In this document: positions 34,487-42,908 of the stretch, piece by piece
How positions within the stretch are numbered: the first letter of the stretch is position 1
Layout: every line of letters starts with the position of its first letter
Source: an uncultured Phascolarctobacterium sp.
GTDB lineage: Bacteria; Bacillota; Negativicutes; Acidaminococcales; Acidaminococcaceae
Assembly: GCA_949295115.1 (NCBI GenBank)
Contig: CASFJU010000009.1
Coordinates: 1-48,802 of the forward strand
Direction of reading: 5' to 3'
DNA length: 48,802 nt
Program-made: the position numbers and the translations under genes
The notes under the pieces: model-generated
The model's database searches: none
What the model saw: the letters and a program-made list of their open reading frames with translations, nothing else
What the model was told of the DNA's origin: nothing

Positions 34487-35668
34487 TTACAGGGCGATTT
34501 TTTCTTTGAAGCTCTGTACGCCGTCTTTCATTTCGATGATGATAGCGGCGATAATCGGGTTGTGGTCTTTATCATAGGTCAGCTTGCCGCTTGCAACTGG
34601 CAGGTCTTTGGTAGCTGCAATAGCTGCTGCAAGTTTGGTGCCGTCAGCGCCGTCGCCTGCACGTTTAAGAGCATCGGCAAGAACGAGGCCTGCGTTATAA
34701 CCCTGCATGCAGAAGATATCCGGGTCTTTCTGGTACATTGCTTTGTAGTCGGCAATGAATTTCTGAACGGATTCGGTCTGGTCCTGAACAGAGAAAGCAC
34801 TGGAGAAGTAGGTGTTGTTCAAAGCTTCAGGGCCTGCGATTTCAACAAGTTTCGGGCTGTCCCAGCCGTCGCAGCCGATAAGCGGAACATTCAAACCAAG
34901 TTCACGGGTCTGTTTAACGATTTTGGCAACTTCTTCATAGTAACCGGGGATGTAGATTGCTTCCGGGTTAGCAGCTTTGATTTTGGTCAGAGCAGCTTTG
35001 AAGTCGATATCTTTAGCAAGGAAAGCTTCTTTGGCAACAACCTTGCCGCCTTTTTCGTTCAAAGTTTTTTCAAATACTTCTGCAAGGCCTTTGGAATAAT
35101 CGCTGGAAGCGTCATGCAGAATTGCTACGTTTTTAACGCCCAAAGTCTTGTCGGCAAATTCAGCCATTACGCGGCCCTGGAACGGGTCGATGAAGCAGGC
35201 GCGGAAGATAAATTCCTTAACCTGGCCGTTATCAACGGTAATTGCCGGTGCGGTAGCGCACGGTGCGATAAGAGGTACTTTATTGCTGGTTACAACCGGA
35301 GTAGCAGCAAATACGCAGCCGCTGGTAGCAGGGCCAACAACAGCCACAACTTTATCCTGAGTAATAAGCTTGGTTACGGAGTTGCCGGATTCGGCAGGCT
35401 CGGATTTGTTGTCGCTTTCAACAACAACAAGCTGTTTGCCGTTAACGCCGCCTGCTTTGTTAACCTGGTCAACAGCCAGTTTCAAACCGGACAGCGTGGA
35501 TTTGCCGTAGTTGGCAACATTGCCGGTCAGCTCAAAGCTTGCGCCGATTACATAGCTGTTAGAATTGGCAGCAGCCTGTTCCTTCTTTTCTCCGCCGCAG
35601 CCTGCGAGTAAAGTTGCGCTTAATGCTGCAACCAGGCAGGCACTTGTAAATTTTTTCCATTTCTTCAT
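34487..35668 (-). CDS. Branched-chain amino acid-binding lipoprotein (LivJ/K type), first copy
   Basis: 393-residue periplasmic binding protein and the promoter-proximal gene of the liv operon. The lipobox is ATLLAGC (Cys about residue 24), followed by GGEKKEQ. Conserved blocks are YVIGASFELTGNVANYGKST, AVVGPATSGCVF, RACFIDPFQGRVMAEFADK, IYIPGYYEEVAKIVKQTREL and GCDGWDSPKL. The codon pattern looks biased toward high expression, as expected for a binding protein made in excess over the permease. A consensus promoter lies about 100 bases upstream. Confidence 0.91.
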   Translation of the reverse strand: MKKWKKFTSACLVAALSATLLAGCGGEKKEQAAANSNSYVIGASFELTGNVANYGKSTLSGLKLAVDQVNKAGGVNGKQLVVVESDNKSEPAESGNSVTKLITQDKVVAVVGPATSGCVFAATPVVTSNKVPLIAPCATAPAITVDNGQVKEFIFRACFIDPFQGRVMAEFADKTLGVKNVAILHDASSDYSKGLAEVFEKTLNEKGGKVVAKEAFLAKDIDFKAALTKIKAANPEAIYIPGYYEEVAKIVKQTRELGLNVPLIGCDGWDSPKLVEIAGPEALNNTYFSSAFSVQDQTESVQKFIADYKAMYQKDPDIFCMQGYNAGLVLADALKRAGDGADGTKLAAAIAATKDLPVASGKLTYDKDHNPIIAAIIIEMKDGVQSFKEKIAL

Positions 35669-35767
35669 GTGTCTTTCCCCTTTTCGTTAAAATAAATTAT
35701 GCCGCTGTGGGCAGTTAAGCTCTCCCCTCATTGCTTAAAAAACTGCCCCGCAACTATCTTGTTCACC

Positions 35768-35796
35768 ATTGTAATAATTTTTTACATTTTTGTCAA
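35768..35796 (-). promoter_or_regulatory. Consensus promoter of the liv operon
   Basis: On the minus strand TTGACA (35791-35796) and TACAAT (35768-35773) are separated by exactly 17 A/T-rich bases. The 372-base gap between 35669 and 36040 holds this promoter, a long AT-rich stretch upstream that may act as an UP element, and the terminator of the next gene; I see no small gene in it. Confidence 0.8.
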
Positions 35797-35954
35797 TGAT
35801 TTTTTTAATTTTACATACAGATTTTCAATATTTTTTCAGCATTTTTGTTAATTTTTGATAGATTTTTATTTTTGTCCGTTTTTAAGGGATTTTTGTTTTG
35901 TATACAGCTACACATTTTGCCGTGTGTTTCTGTCACAAACATAGTGCTTTTACT

Positions 35955-35991
35955 TAAAACCAATAAAACCGGGGCAGCAATTTTACCCCGG
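35955..35991 (-). terminator. Terminator of the small HTH gene
   Basis: CCGGGG (35969-35974) and CCCCGG (35986-35991) form the stem. The minus-strand tail is TTTTATTGGTTTT. It lies 50 bases after the stop at 36041. Confidence 0.8.
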
Positions 35992-36040
35992 CTATTGTAT
36001 CATGTTTTGCAGTTTTGGGACGTATCTTCAAATATATCGG

Positions 36041-36379
36041 TTATTTTCCGTTCACAATTAACGATACCGAAGGCTGGCTGATGTTGAACAAATTACCGAG
36101 GAAGACCTGCGACAAGCCTTCTTCATGGTACAGGCGGTTAATTTCCGTATTACGTTCAGCGCGCGTTTTAAACGGATTTATTTGGATCTGGTCTTTCTGC
36201 ACCTGAAAGCCATAATCACGCACTATAATAACCTTCCGTGTTCCGTCAGCATTTAAAACTTTCAATTCCCACGTTTGTATACCACTCTTATTACGAGGAT
36301 TGTACAGGCAATACTCTATTTTCCCATCACCCACAGCGTCTTTCAAAAGCACATTTTTCATAGGGATTTCCTGCTCCAT
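36041..36379 (-). CDS. Small protein with C-terminal helix-turn-helix, unknown role
   Basis: 112-residue protein that I cannot place in a named family. The N-terminal two thirds look beta-rich (KIEYCLYNPRNKSGIQTWEL and RKVIIVRDYGFQVQKDQIQI). The last 35 residues read as a helix-turn-helix: RNTEINRLYHEEGLSQVFL followed by NLFNISQPSVSLIVNG, resembling the DNA-binding ends of MerR/Xre-like or recombinase proteins. ATG 36379 has GAGGTG 6 bases upstream. It sits downstream of the second autotransporter as a separate unit with its own terminator. It is a candidate regulator of the surface cassette, by position only. Confidence 0.6.
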   Translation of the reverse strand: MEQEIPMKNVLLKDAVGDGKIEYCLYNPRNKSGIQTWELKVLNADGTRKVIIVRDYGFQVQKDQIQINPFKTRAERNTEINRLYHEEGLSQVFLGNLFNISQPSVSLIVNGK

Positions 36380-36432
36380 TATTTTCACCTCATCTCATAA
36401 TTTATAAGTCAATATCAATTTCTTCATTTATT

Positions 36433-36458
36433 AAAAGAGGGCTTAAAAACCCTCTTTT
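36433..36458 (-). terminator. Terminator downstream of the second autotransporter
   Basis: AAAAGAGGG and CCCTCTTTT (36433-36441, 36450-36458) form a perfect 9-base stem with T-rich flanks on both strands. Confidence 0.75.
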
Positions 36459-36479
36459 ATTTTTTACAACTTTATAAAG

Positions 36480-36554
36480 AACTGCCCGCAAACATACGTG
36501 GGAAAGATTGGACAGACTTTAATTTAAGATAAGTTAACACGTTTGCAGGCAGTT
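36480..36554. repeat. Long-loop inverted repeat just after the second autotransporter
   Basis: AACTGCCCGCAAAC (36480-36493) and GTTTGCAGGCAGTT (36541-36554) are inverted repeats matching at 13 of 14 positions, separated by 47 mostly AT-rich bases. They begin 10 bases after the autotransporter stop. A similar arrangement follows the other autotransporter gene. Confidence 0.6.
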
Positions 36555-36563
36555 ACTTTCTAA

Positions 36564-39509
36564 TTAGAACGTCCAGCGCATACCGGCGTTCCATGTCCAT
36601 TCTTTTTCAAAATCGCCGCCTGCGGTTTTTACAAAGTCAAAGTACAGGTGGTTGTTTTTGCCGGTCTTTAAAGCTGCGCCAACGCCGTATTCAAACCATG
36701 TATCGTTAAAGCTTGCGCTTTCGGCGCGATGGTTGCCTGCGCTGTCATACATATCAATATCATAATCGCCTGCAAATTCGTGCAGCAGGTTGGCTTTAGC
36801 ATAAATTACGCCGCTGTCACCGATTTGTTTACCAACGTTGAAGCCTACACGCCCAAGCACGCTGGCAATGCCGCTCTGGTCTACGCTGATTCCGTTGCTG
36901 GTTTCGTATTCGTCCCCACCAAAATATCCAAGCGTTAACTGTGCCTGCGGTTCAACATACCAGCCGTTTTTCAAATCGTTTCTGCGTCCGTATTCAGCGC
37001 TTACGCTGATGCCGGTGTTTTTATATTCGCCGTTGATTTTATTGTTGTTGGTATCGTAAACATTAAAGTCATTATCCATATTGGCATATTTAAATACCAA
37101 ATCAAGGTAATGGCCGCTGTTATAAATATCGGTGTTATAAAAAGCAATTGCCTTGCTGTGGTTTTCGCCATTACCGCTTTCATAACTGCTGCTGCCGTCG
37201 GTGTAGCTTAACGCCGCGCCGGTATAACGCACCATGTCATTAGTTTGTTTGGTAATCTGGTCGTAGCCAAGCTCATAAGTAGTGTACTTATTTTCAAAGC
37301 TCATACTGTCGTCACGGTTAATTTTGCTGCCATGTACTCTGAACCATGCGCCTTCTTCATCAGCGCCGTTGTTGCGCAGCTCACCCATACGGCGCATAAG
37401 CTGGTCGTTTTCTGCACGCCATGTATGGTAGTTCAAAGCATTTGCGCCAAGGATAGTATCGACGGAGGTAGTGGGTTCGTCTTTTTGTGTCCATTCACTA
37501 ACAACCCAGTCTTTGGTATATCCACCAGTTGTACTATCTTGTTGCGTCAAATCATAACTATTCCAGAACAATGTGCCTTCACTGTCTTTTGCTTTAAACT
37601 CACCGGTTTCTGTTCCTACACTCACTAAAACAGTACCAATAGCAGATTTTCCATCAAAATTTGTGCCGCCGGGATTTATATCAATATAGTGAATTCCGCT
37701 ATGCGTACCATTAACATATAAACGGTCGCTATTATTAGCATTTTTAGTTTCGTCAATATCCATTTTAATAATGCCGCCATTACCGGTCATATTACCGTTA
37801 ACAGTTACATTGCTGTAAGCTCCGCTGTCCTGCGTCATATCAAGCAACGAATTATTCGCGCTGGTAAAATCCGTTAATTCCGAATTTCCTGTAAGGTTCC
37901 AAACCGACTGCGCATTATTTAAATTCATATTGATAGTGTTATCAACATCATCCGCAAAACGGGTTACGCCCCTGTAAATAACCGTACCTTCGCCGGTGCT
38001 GTTAATATTTACCGCGCCGCCTGCTGAAGCTAAAATTTGAGAAGCCGTACCATTATCGGCGATTAAGCTTTTTTCAAATGTAATACCGGAACCTTCATTA
38101 ATTGCATAAGCCGTTATTGCAGAATTTACAACTGCCGTACCTTTAATGTTTACCTGTGCATCAAACAACTCTCCGGTACTGTTATTTTTACCCTGCTTTG
38201 CATATACACCAATAGCATTAGTGCCGCTTACAGTTACATCTACATCATTAACATTAAGGTTGCCGCCATTGCCATAAACGCCAACATTAGATGCCGTTCC
38301 GCCTCCTGCTACAACAGTTGCTTTACCTGTCGAGTTTACAGTAGCGCCAATACCGGATACCAAACCAAATGCTGCTGCACTGCCTTTAGAAGTAATATTC
38401 GTTGTACCGTTAAGGTTAACATTCGTACCTGTATTTTCTGCAAGTACGGCAAAATTAGTAGCAGCGCCTTCTGCTGTAATAGTTAAATCCCCGTTAGAAG
38501 TAACAGCTCCGCCCAAAGCTTTTATACCATAGCCACTTGTACCGCTGTTTACGGTTAAAGTACCTCCGTTAAATTCTACGGTGGAATCTTCCTTGGTATG
38601 AGTATAAATACCAATATTTTGCGAGCCTGTACCATTTGCCGTAATGTAAAGTTTATCAGCAGTCAATTCACTTCCATTTCTGCTAAAAATACCGGCAGCA
38701 GAACCGTTGCCGGAACTGGTTACAGTAATTTCGGCATCTTTAATATTCGTATGGGTTTCTTCAAATACTGAACCGACATCAATACCATAGTTACTATTAG
38801 TACCCCCACTTACATTTATTGTAAGTTTATCTGTTGCCGTTAATGTGCCGCCCTGGTTTAAAATACCTGCAGCATCTATGGTTTTACCATGAAGTGTAAT
38901 ATCTGCACCAGTAATATTCATTACCGGTTTATTTTGATTCAAAGCTGTACGCATATCAATGCCAATAAGATAAGCAGCAGGGCTGCTTGATAAATCTATG
39001 TTTAATTTACCGTTTGCTGTAAAAGTACCGCTTTCCTGAAAAATACCTTTTTGCAGCGGTTCATTACTTAACCCGCTGGATTCTATTTTTGCCCCGGCAG
39101 CACCAACAGTAAATTGACCGTTATTACCGGTAACATAAATACCATTAGCAGTACTGTTAAAATTCACAGTCAATTTAGCGCCATCATCAAACGTAATAGT
39201 TGCATTATCGGCTTTTAAGCCATTTTCTGAATTACTTGCAGTAACAGTAGTATCAGGATTATTAAAATGTATAGCAGACCCGGAATTTGCTTCGACAGCA
39301 GTTCCATTTTTAAAATTATAATTAACAGTTAAATTACCATTACCGCTAACATTATGTTCATTACCGTCATTTGCCGTAATTGAATCAACCGCAGTTGTTT
39401 TATCTGTATCAATATCATTATTGGTTACAGCTGCTGCTTCAACACCGCCATGAAATGACATCAGCATAACTGTTAACAAAACTGCCTTTTCTAAATTTTT
39501 ATGTTTCAT
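36564..39509 (-). CDS. Autotransporter adhesin-like protein, second copy
   Basis: 981-residue type Va autotransporter. The signal peptide has an extended basic start (MKHKNLEKAVLL) and a cleavage region near GVEAA. The passenger (about 30-690) is made of short Asn/Gly/Thr-rich beta-helix repeats (such as GNLNVNDVDVTVSGTNAIGV), the fold of pertactin-like adhesins. A linker (TTSVDTILGANALNYHTWRA) leads to a 12-strand barrel-type domain (about 730-981) ending in NAGMRWTF, with the terminal Phe needed by the BAM complex. ATG 39509 was chosen because GAGGG lies 6 bases upstream; an in-frame codon at 39554 is less likely. The barrel is nearly identical to that of the copy at 39663-42638 while the passenger has diverged. 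Confidence 0.9.
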   Translation of the reverse strand: MKHKNLEKAVLLTVMLMSFHGGVEAAAVTNNDIDTDKTTAVDSITANDGNEHNVSGNGNLTVNYNFKNGTAVEANSGSAIHFNNPDTTVTASNSENGLKADNATITFDDGAKLTVNFNSTANGIYVTGNNGQFTVGAAGAKIESSGLSNEPLQKGIFQESGTFTANGKLNIDLSSSPAAYLIGIDMRTALNQNKPVMNITGADITLHGKTIDAAGILNQGGTLTATDKLTINVSGGTNSNYGIDVGSVFEETHTNIKDAEITVTSSGNGSAAGIFSRNGSELTADKLYITANGTGSQNIGIYTHTKEDSTVEFNGGTLTVNSGTSGYGIKALGGAVTSNGDLTITAEGAATNFAVLAENTGTNVNLNGTTNITSKGSAAAFGLVSGIGATVNSTGKATVVAGGGTASNVGVYGNGGNLNVNDVDVTVSGTNAIGVYAKQGKNNSTGELFDAQVNIKGTAVVNSAITAYAINEGSGITFEKSLIADNGTASQILASAGGAVNINSTGEGTVIYRGVTRFADDVDNTINMNLNNAQSVWNLTGNSELTDFTSANNSLLDMTQDSGAYSNVTVNGNMTGNGGIIKMDIDETKNANNSDRLYVNGTHSGIHYIDINPGGTNFDGKSAIGTVLVSVGTETGEFKAKDSEGTLFWNSYDLTQQDSTTGGYTKDWVVSEWTQKDEPTTSVDTILGANALNYHTWRAENDQLMRRMGELRNNGADEEGAWFRVHGSKINRDDSMSFENKYTTYELGYDQITKQTNDMVRYTGAALSYTDGSSSYESGNGENHSKAIAFYNTDIYNSGHYLDLVFKYANMDNDFNVYDTNNNKINGEYKNTGISVSAEYGRRNDLKNGWYVEPQAQLTLGYFGGDEYETSNGISVDQSGIASVLGRVGFNVGKQIGDSGVIYAKANLLHEFAGDYDIDMYDSAGNHRAESASFNDTWFEYGVGAALKTGKNNHLYFDFVKTAGGDFEKEWTWNAGMRWTF

Positions 39510-39542
39510 ATTAAACCCTCTTTTATTCATATATTTTGTAAA

Positions 39543-39610
39543 AGCGCCTTCCATTTATATTTTTAATAAGGAAGACCATAAAAAATGATTATTTTTTACA
39601 GGAAGGCGCT
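39543..39610. repeat. Long-loop inverted repeat between the two autotransporter genes
   Basis: AGCGCCTTCC (39543-39552) and GGAAGGCGCT (39601-39610) are perfect 10-base arms around a 48-base AT-rich loop, which itself contains the 8-base hairpin TAAAAAAT/ATTTTTTA. On the minus strand the second arm is followed by TTTT, so it may be a leaky terminator in the leader of the second autotransporter. Confidence 0.6.
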
Positions 39611-39662
39611 GTTTACCAAATTTCATAAATCTCGCGCTTTATTCAACCGCAAAATTTAACTA

Positions 39663-42638
39663 TTAAAAAGTCCAGCGCATACCTGCGTTCCATTGCCAAT
39701 CTTTTTCAAAATCGCCGCCTGCGGTTTTTACAAAGTCAAAATACAGGTGGTTGTTTTTGCCGGTCTTTAATGCTGCACCTACGCCATATTCAAACCAGGT
39801 ATCGTTAAAGCTTGCGCTTTCGGCGCGATGGTTGCCTGCATTATCGTACATGTCGATATCATAATCGCCTGCAAATTCATGCAGCAGGTTGGCTTTGGCG
39901 TAAATTACGCCGCTGTTGCCAAGTTCTCTGCCGATATTGAAGCCTACACGCCCAAGCACACTGGCAATGCCGCTCTGGTCTACGCTTATGCCGTTGCTGG
40001 TTTCGTATTCATCACCGCCAAAGTAACCAAGCGTTAACTGTGCCTGCGGTTCAACATACCAGCCATGTTTCAAATCGTTTTTGCGTCCATATTCAGCACT
40101 TACGCTGATGCCGGTGTTTCTGTATTCGCCGGTTATTTTTTGTCCCGCAGTATCAAATACACTAAAATCATTATCCATATTGGCATACTTAAATACCAAA
40201 TCAAGGTAGTGCCCGCTGCGGTAAAGGTCTGTATTATAAAAGCTAAGCGCTTTGCTGTGGTTTTCACCATTGCCGCTGTCGTAGCTGCTGCTGCCGTCGG
40301 TGTAGCTTAAAGCTGCGCCGGTATAACGCACCATATCTTTTGTTTCTTTGGTAAGCTGGTCGTAACCAAGTTCATAAGTAGTGTATTTATTTTCAAAACC
40401 GGCAATGTCGTCATGGCTTATTTTGCTGCCATGTATGCGGAACCATGCGCCCTGTTCGTCGCCGTTATTGTTGCGAAGCTCGCCCATGCGGCGCATAAGC
40501 TGGTCATTTTCTGCACGCCATGTATGGTAATTAAGTGCGTTTGCGCCAAGAATCGTATCGACGGAGGTTGTAGCATCAGCTTTTTGGTTTACTGCTGAAA
40601 TTTTCCAATCTTTATCATAACCAGCTACTTCGCTTTCTACAGCTTCTAATTCAAAACTGTTCCAATACAATGCGCCTTCTACATCATTTGCTTTAAACTC
40701 GCCTGTTTCATTAGCAACATTTACCAATACTTTGCCAACAACAGCATCACTATTTTCACTACCATTAATAACATTTAAATTGATATAATGTGTTCCGCTA
40801 TGTGTACCTGCAACAATTAAGCTGTCATTATTTGCAACTTCAGTTGCGTCAACATCCATTTTAATAATGCCGTTGTCACCTTTCATATCTCCGGTTACAT
40901 AAAGTATGCTATTTGCCCCACTATCTTTAGTCATATCAAGCAATGCATTATTGGCAATATTAAAATCGCGCATTTCACTGTTACCGGTTAAATTCCAGTA
41001 AGATTCATTATTATTAAGGTTCATATCAACCGAACTGCCATTACCCATTTCCATATGAGTAACGCCATTATATTGAACAACGCCATTACCGGAAGAATTA
41101 ACTGTAACTATACCGCCACCCATAGCTTGGAGCTGGGTTGCAGCAACATTACCGGCAATGAGTCCTTTATCAAAAATAATTTTAGAATCTGCACCGGTAG
41201 CTCGGGCGGCTATAACAGCTTCTATATCCGCATTTCCACTAAATGTTACATTTGAAGCTACCCCACCTACAGTTTTAGATATTACACCAAAAGCGTTTTT
41301 ACCGGATGCTTCAATTTGTGCATCAACAGCATTTACCGTACCACCGTTTGCATAAATGGCATAGTTTCCAGTAGTACCATTTATCGCTTTAACTTCTAAT
41401 AAATTTTGTGATTCAAATGTTCCGTTCTGACTAGTAAGAACACCATATGTATGTGTACCATTTTCTGCGTTAATAGTTGATTTATTGCCATTCATTTCAA
41501 CTTTTGAAGCCTCTGCATAAATACCATAATTATATGTTGTCGCATTTTTTGCATTAATTTCTATTTGACCAGTTGTTTCAATAGAGCTTCCTTGCTGCGC
41601 CATAAGGCCATAAGTTTTATTGCCACCTTCGGCTGTAATACTGCCATTTCCTAATTTTGCCTGACCAGTATAATTCCCCTTACTCCATGTCCAAATGCCT
41701 GCAGTTCTTTCTGTACCGTTTTTAACAGTTATATTTGCATTTTCAAGAACAGCAACACCACCATGTACTTGCATACCATGGCTTTTCTCGCCACCGCTGA
41801 CGGTAGCTTCTAAATCTTTCAAATGCAAATTTTCTTTGCTATTATCTGTGGAGCCAACAGTAATGCCGTAATTCTCTTTGGCATCTTTTACATTTAAAGT
41901 TACTTTATCAGTAGCAGATAATTCTGCACCTGTTAGTGAGTAAATACCTACAGCACTTGCTGTAGCATTACCGTTGCCGGTTACTTCAATATTGGCGCCG
42001 CTATTTAAATATAATTTCGATTCATCATAATTTTTACGCAAATCAATACCACTTATATAAAGATTATTGTTTTCTGCGGACATCTTTATATCAACAAAAC
42101 CATTAGCTGTAAAAATACCGCTATCCTGATTAATACCCCTTATATAATCATTAGTGCCATCTTTTACAGTCATATTAATGGATAATCCGCCCGAGCCTAA
42201 TTCAACTTTAGAATTATTGCCTGTCAGATATAATCCGTTCATTCCATCATAATTTGTAGTTCCGGATGTTTGTGCATCCATATCTATTTCTAAATGTGTA
42301 TTATCTTTAATTATTAATGAGCCGCTGCTAACATTTGAAGCATTAGGGTCATTTGCTTCATTGAAACTATCAGCACCGATAGAAATTGCGTCACCGCCGG
42401 CATTTTTATCTATAATAAGTTTTCCGTTTCCATCAACAGTAACACTACCGCCATTAACAGCAGATAAACCCACTTGAGTTGTATCATTGATTAAAATTGT
42501 TGAATCCTGTCCTGTTGTAGTTGTAATAGTTTCCTGCGTTCCATCTGCTTTTACAGGATTTTCTGCATATGCGGCACCATGCAAGCTCATCACCATTATC
42601 GTTAAAAGCACAGCCTTTTCCAAATTTTTCCGTTTCAT
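39663..42638 (-). CDS. Autotransporter adhesin-like protein, first copy
   Basis: 991-residue type Va autotransporter with the same plan as its neighbour. The signal peptide starts MKRKNLEKAVLLTIMVMS and is probably cleaved after AAYA. A beta-helix passenger of Asn/Gly-rich short repeats covers about 30-700, and a barrel of about 260 residues ends in NAGMRWTF. The barrel sequence from TTSVDTILGANALNYHTWRA onward matches the second copy almost residue for residue. A recent tandem duplication with passenger diversification, or barrel gene conversion, is likely. GGAGG lies 7 bases before ATG. The upstream promoter contains an 8-base G tract in its spacer. The ligand or target is unknown. Confidence 0.9.
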   Translation of the reverse strand: MKRKNLEKAVLLTIMVMSLHGAAYAENPVKADGTQETITTTTGQDSTILINDTTQVGLSAVNGGSVTVDGNGKLIIDKNAGGDAISIGADSFNEANDPNASNVSSGSLIIKDNTHLEIDMDAQTSGTTNYDGMNGLYLTGNNSKVELGSGGLSINMTVKDGTNDYIRGINQDSGIFTANGFVDIKMSAENNNLYISGIDLRKNYDESKLYLNSGANIEVTGNGNATASAVGIYSLTGAELSATDKVTLNVKDAKENYGITVGSTDNSKENLHLKDLEATVSGGEKSHGMQVHGGVAVLENANITVKNGTERTAGIWTWSKGNYTGQAKLGNGSITAEGGNKTYGLMAQQGSSIETTGQIEINAKNATTYNYGIYAEASKVEMNGNKSTINAENGTHTYGVLTSQNGTFESQNLLEVKAINGTTGNYAIYANGGTVNAVDAQIEASGKNAFGVISKTVGGVASNVTFSGNADIEAVIAARATGADSKIIFDKGLIAGNVAATQLQAMGGGIVTVNSSGNGVVQYNGVTHMEMGNGSSVDMNLNNNESYWNLTGNSEMRDFNIANNALLDMTKDSGANSILYVTGDMKGDNGIIKMDVDATEVANNDSLIVAGTHSGTHYINLNVINGSENSDAVVGKVLVNVANETGEFKANDVEGALYWNSFELEAVESEVAGYDKDWKISAVNQKADATTSVDTILGANALNYHTWRAENDQLMRRMGELRNNNGDEQGAWFRIHGSKISHDDIAGFENKYTTYELGYDQLTKETKDMVRYTGAALSYTDGSSSYDSGNGENHSKALSFYNTDLYRSGHYLDLVFKYANMDNDFSVFDTAGQKITGEYRNTGISVSAEYGRKNDLKHGWYVEPQAQLTLGYFGGDEYETSNGISVDQSGIASVLGRVGFNIGRELGNSGVIYAKANLLHEFAGDYDIDMYDNAGNHRAESASFNDTWFEYGVGAALKTGKNNHLYFDFVKTAGGDFEKDWQWNAGMRWTF

Positions 42639-42670
42639 AATACATCCTCCTCATTATGATTTTCACCGAT

Positions 42671-42701
42671 ATTATAATACCATAGTTGTCCCCCCCCGCA
42701 A
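42671..42701 (-). promoter_or_regulatory. Autotransporter promoter with G8 tract in the spacer
   Basis: On the minus strand TTGCGG (42696-42701) can serve as -35 and TATAAT (42671-42676) as -10, 19 bases apart; TATTAT (42674-42679) would give 16. Eight consecutive G (plus-strand C at 42690-42697) lie at the start of the spacer. Gain or loss of one or two G would bring the spacing to the 17-base optimum or away from it. This design is known from phase-variable promoters such as Neisseria porA. Confidence 0.55.
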
Positions 42702-42742
42702 GACTTTTACAGAGAAATAATTCTTACTTTTACTAGTCTTGC
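42698..42742. repeat. Inverted repeat GCAAGAC / GTCTTGC in the divergent intergenic region
   Basis: GCAAGAC (42698-42704) and GTCTTGC (42736-42742) are perfect 7-base arms 31 bases apart. The left arm overlaps the -35 region of the autotransporter promoter. A third related AGTCTTG occurs at 42805-42811 in front of the sigma-like gene. Confidence 0.45.
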
Positions 42743-42809
42743 AACTGGTAACCTTTTTTTGTTAAGCGTAACTTTTCAGTTTAGCACATATAATTTTTCA
42801 AAAACAGTC

Positions 42810-42839
42810 TTGTTTTTTTGCTTTTCTTTTCGGTATAAT
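42810..42839 (+). promoter_or_regulatory. Promoter of the sigma-like gene
   Basis: TTGTTT (42810-42815) and TATAAT (42834-42839) are spaced by 18 bases. The context AGTCTTG at the -35 and GGTAT at the -10 resembles that of the divergent autotransporter promoter. A further TATAAT at 42789-42794 lacks a good -35. Confidence 0.5.
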
Positions 42840-42908
42840 GATTTTTGCCGCGCTTTAAAGGTGCACCAAAAAGCAGGTAAAAATATTTAGAAAGGGGATT
42901 TTATATCC

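Noticed and set aside
34562..35611. A 349-codon open frame on the plus strand opposite the first LivJ/K-type gene
   Set aside because: It is antisense to a clear lipoprotein gene with promoter and signal peptide; the Phe/Cys-rich translation looks artificial.
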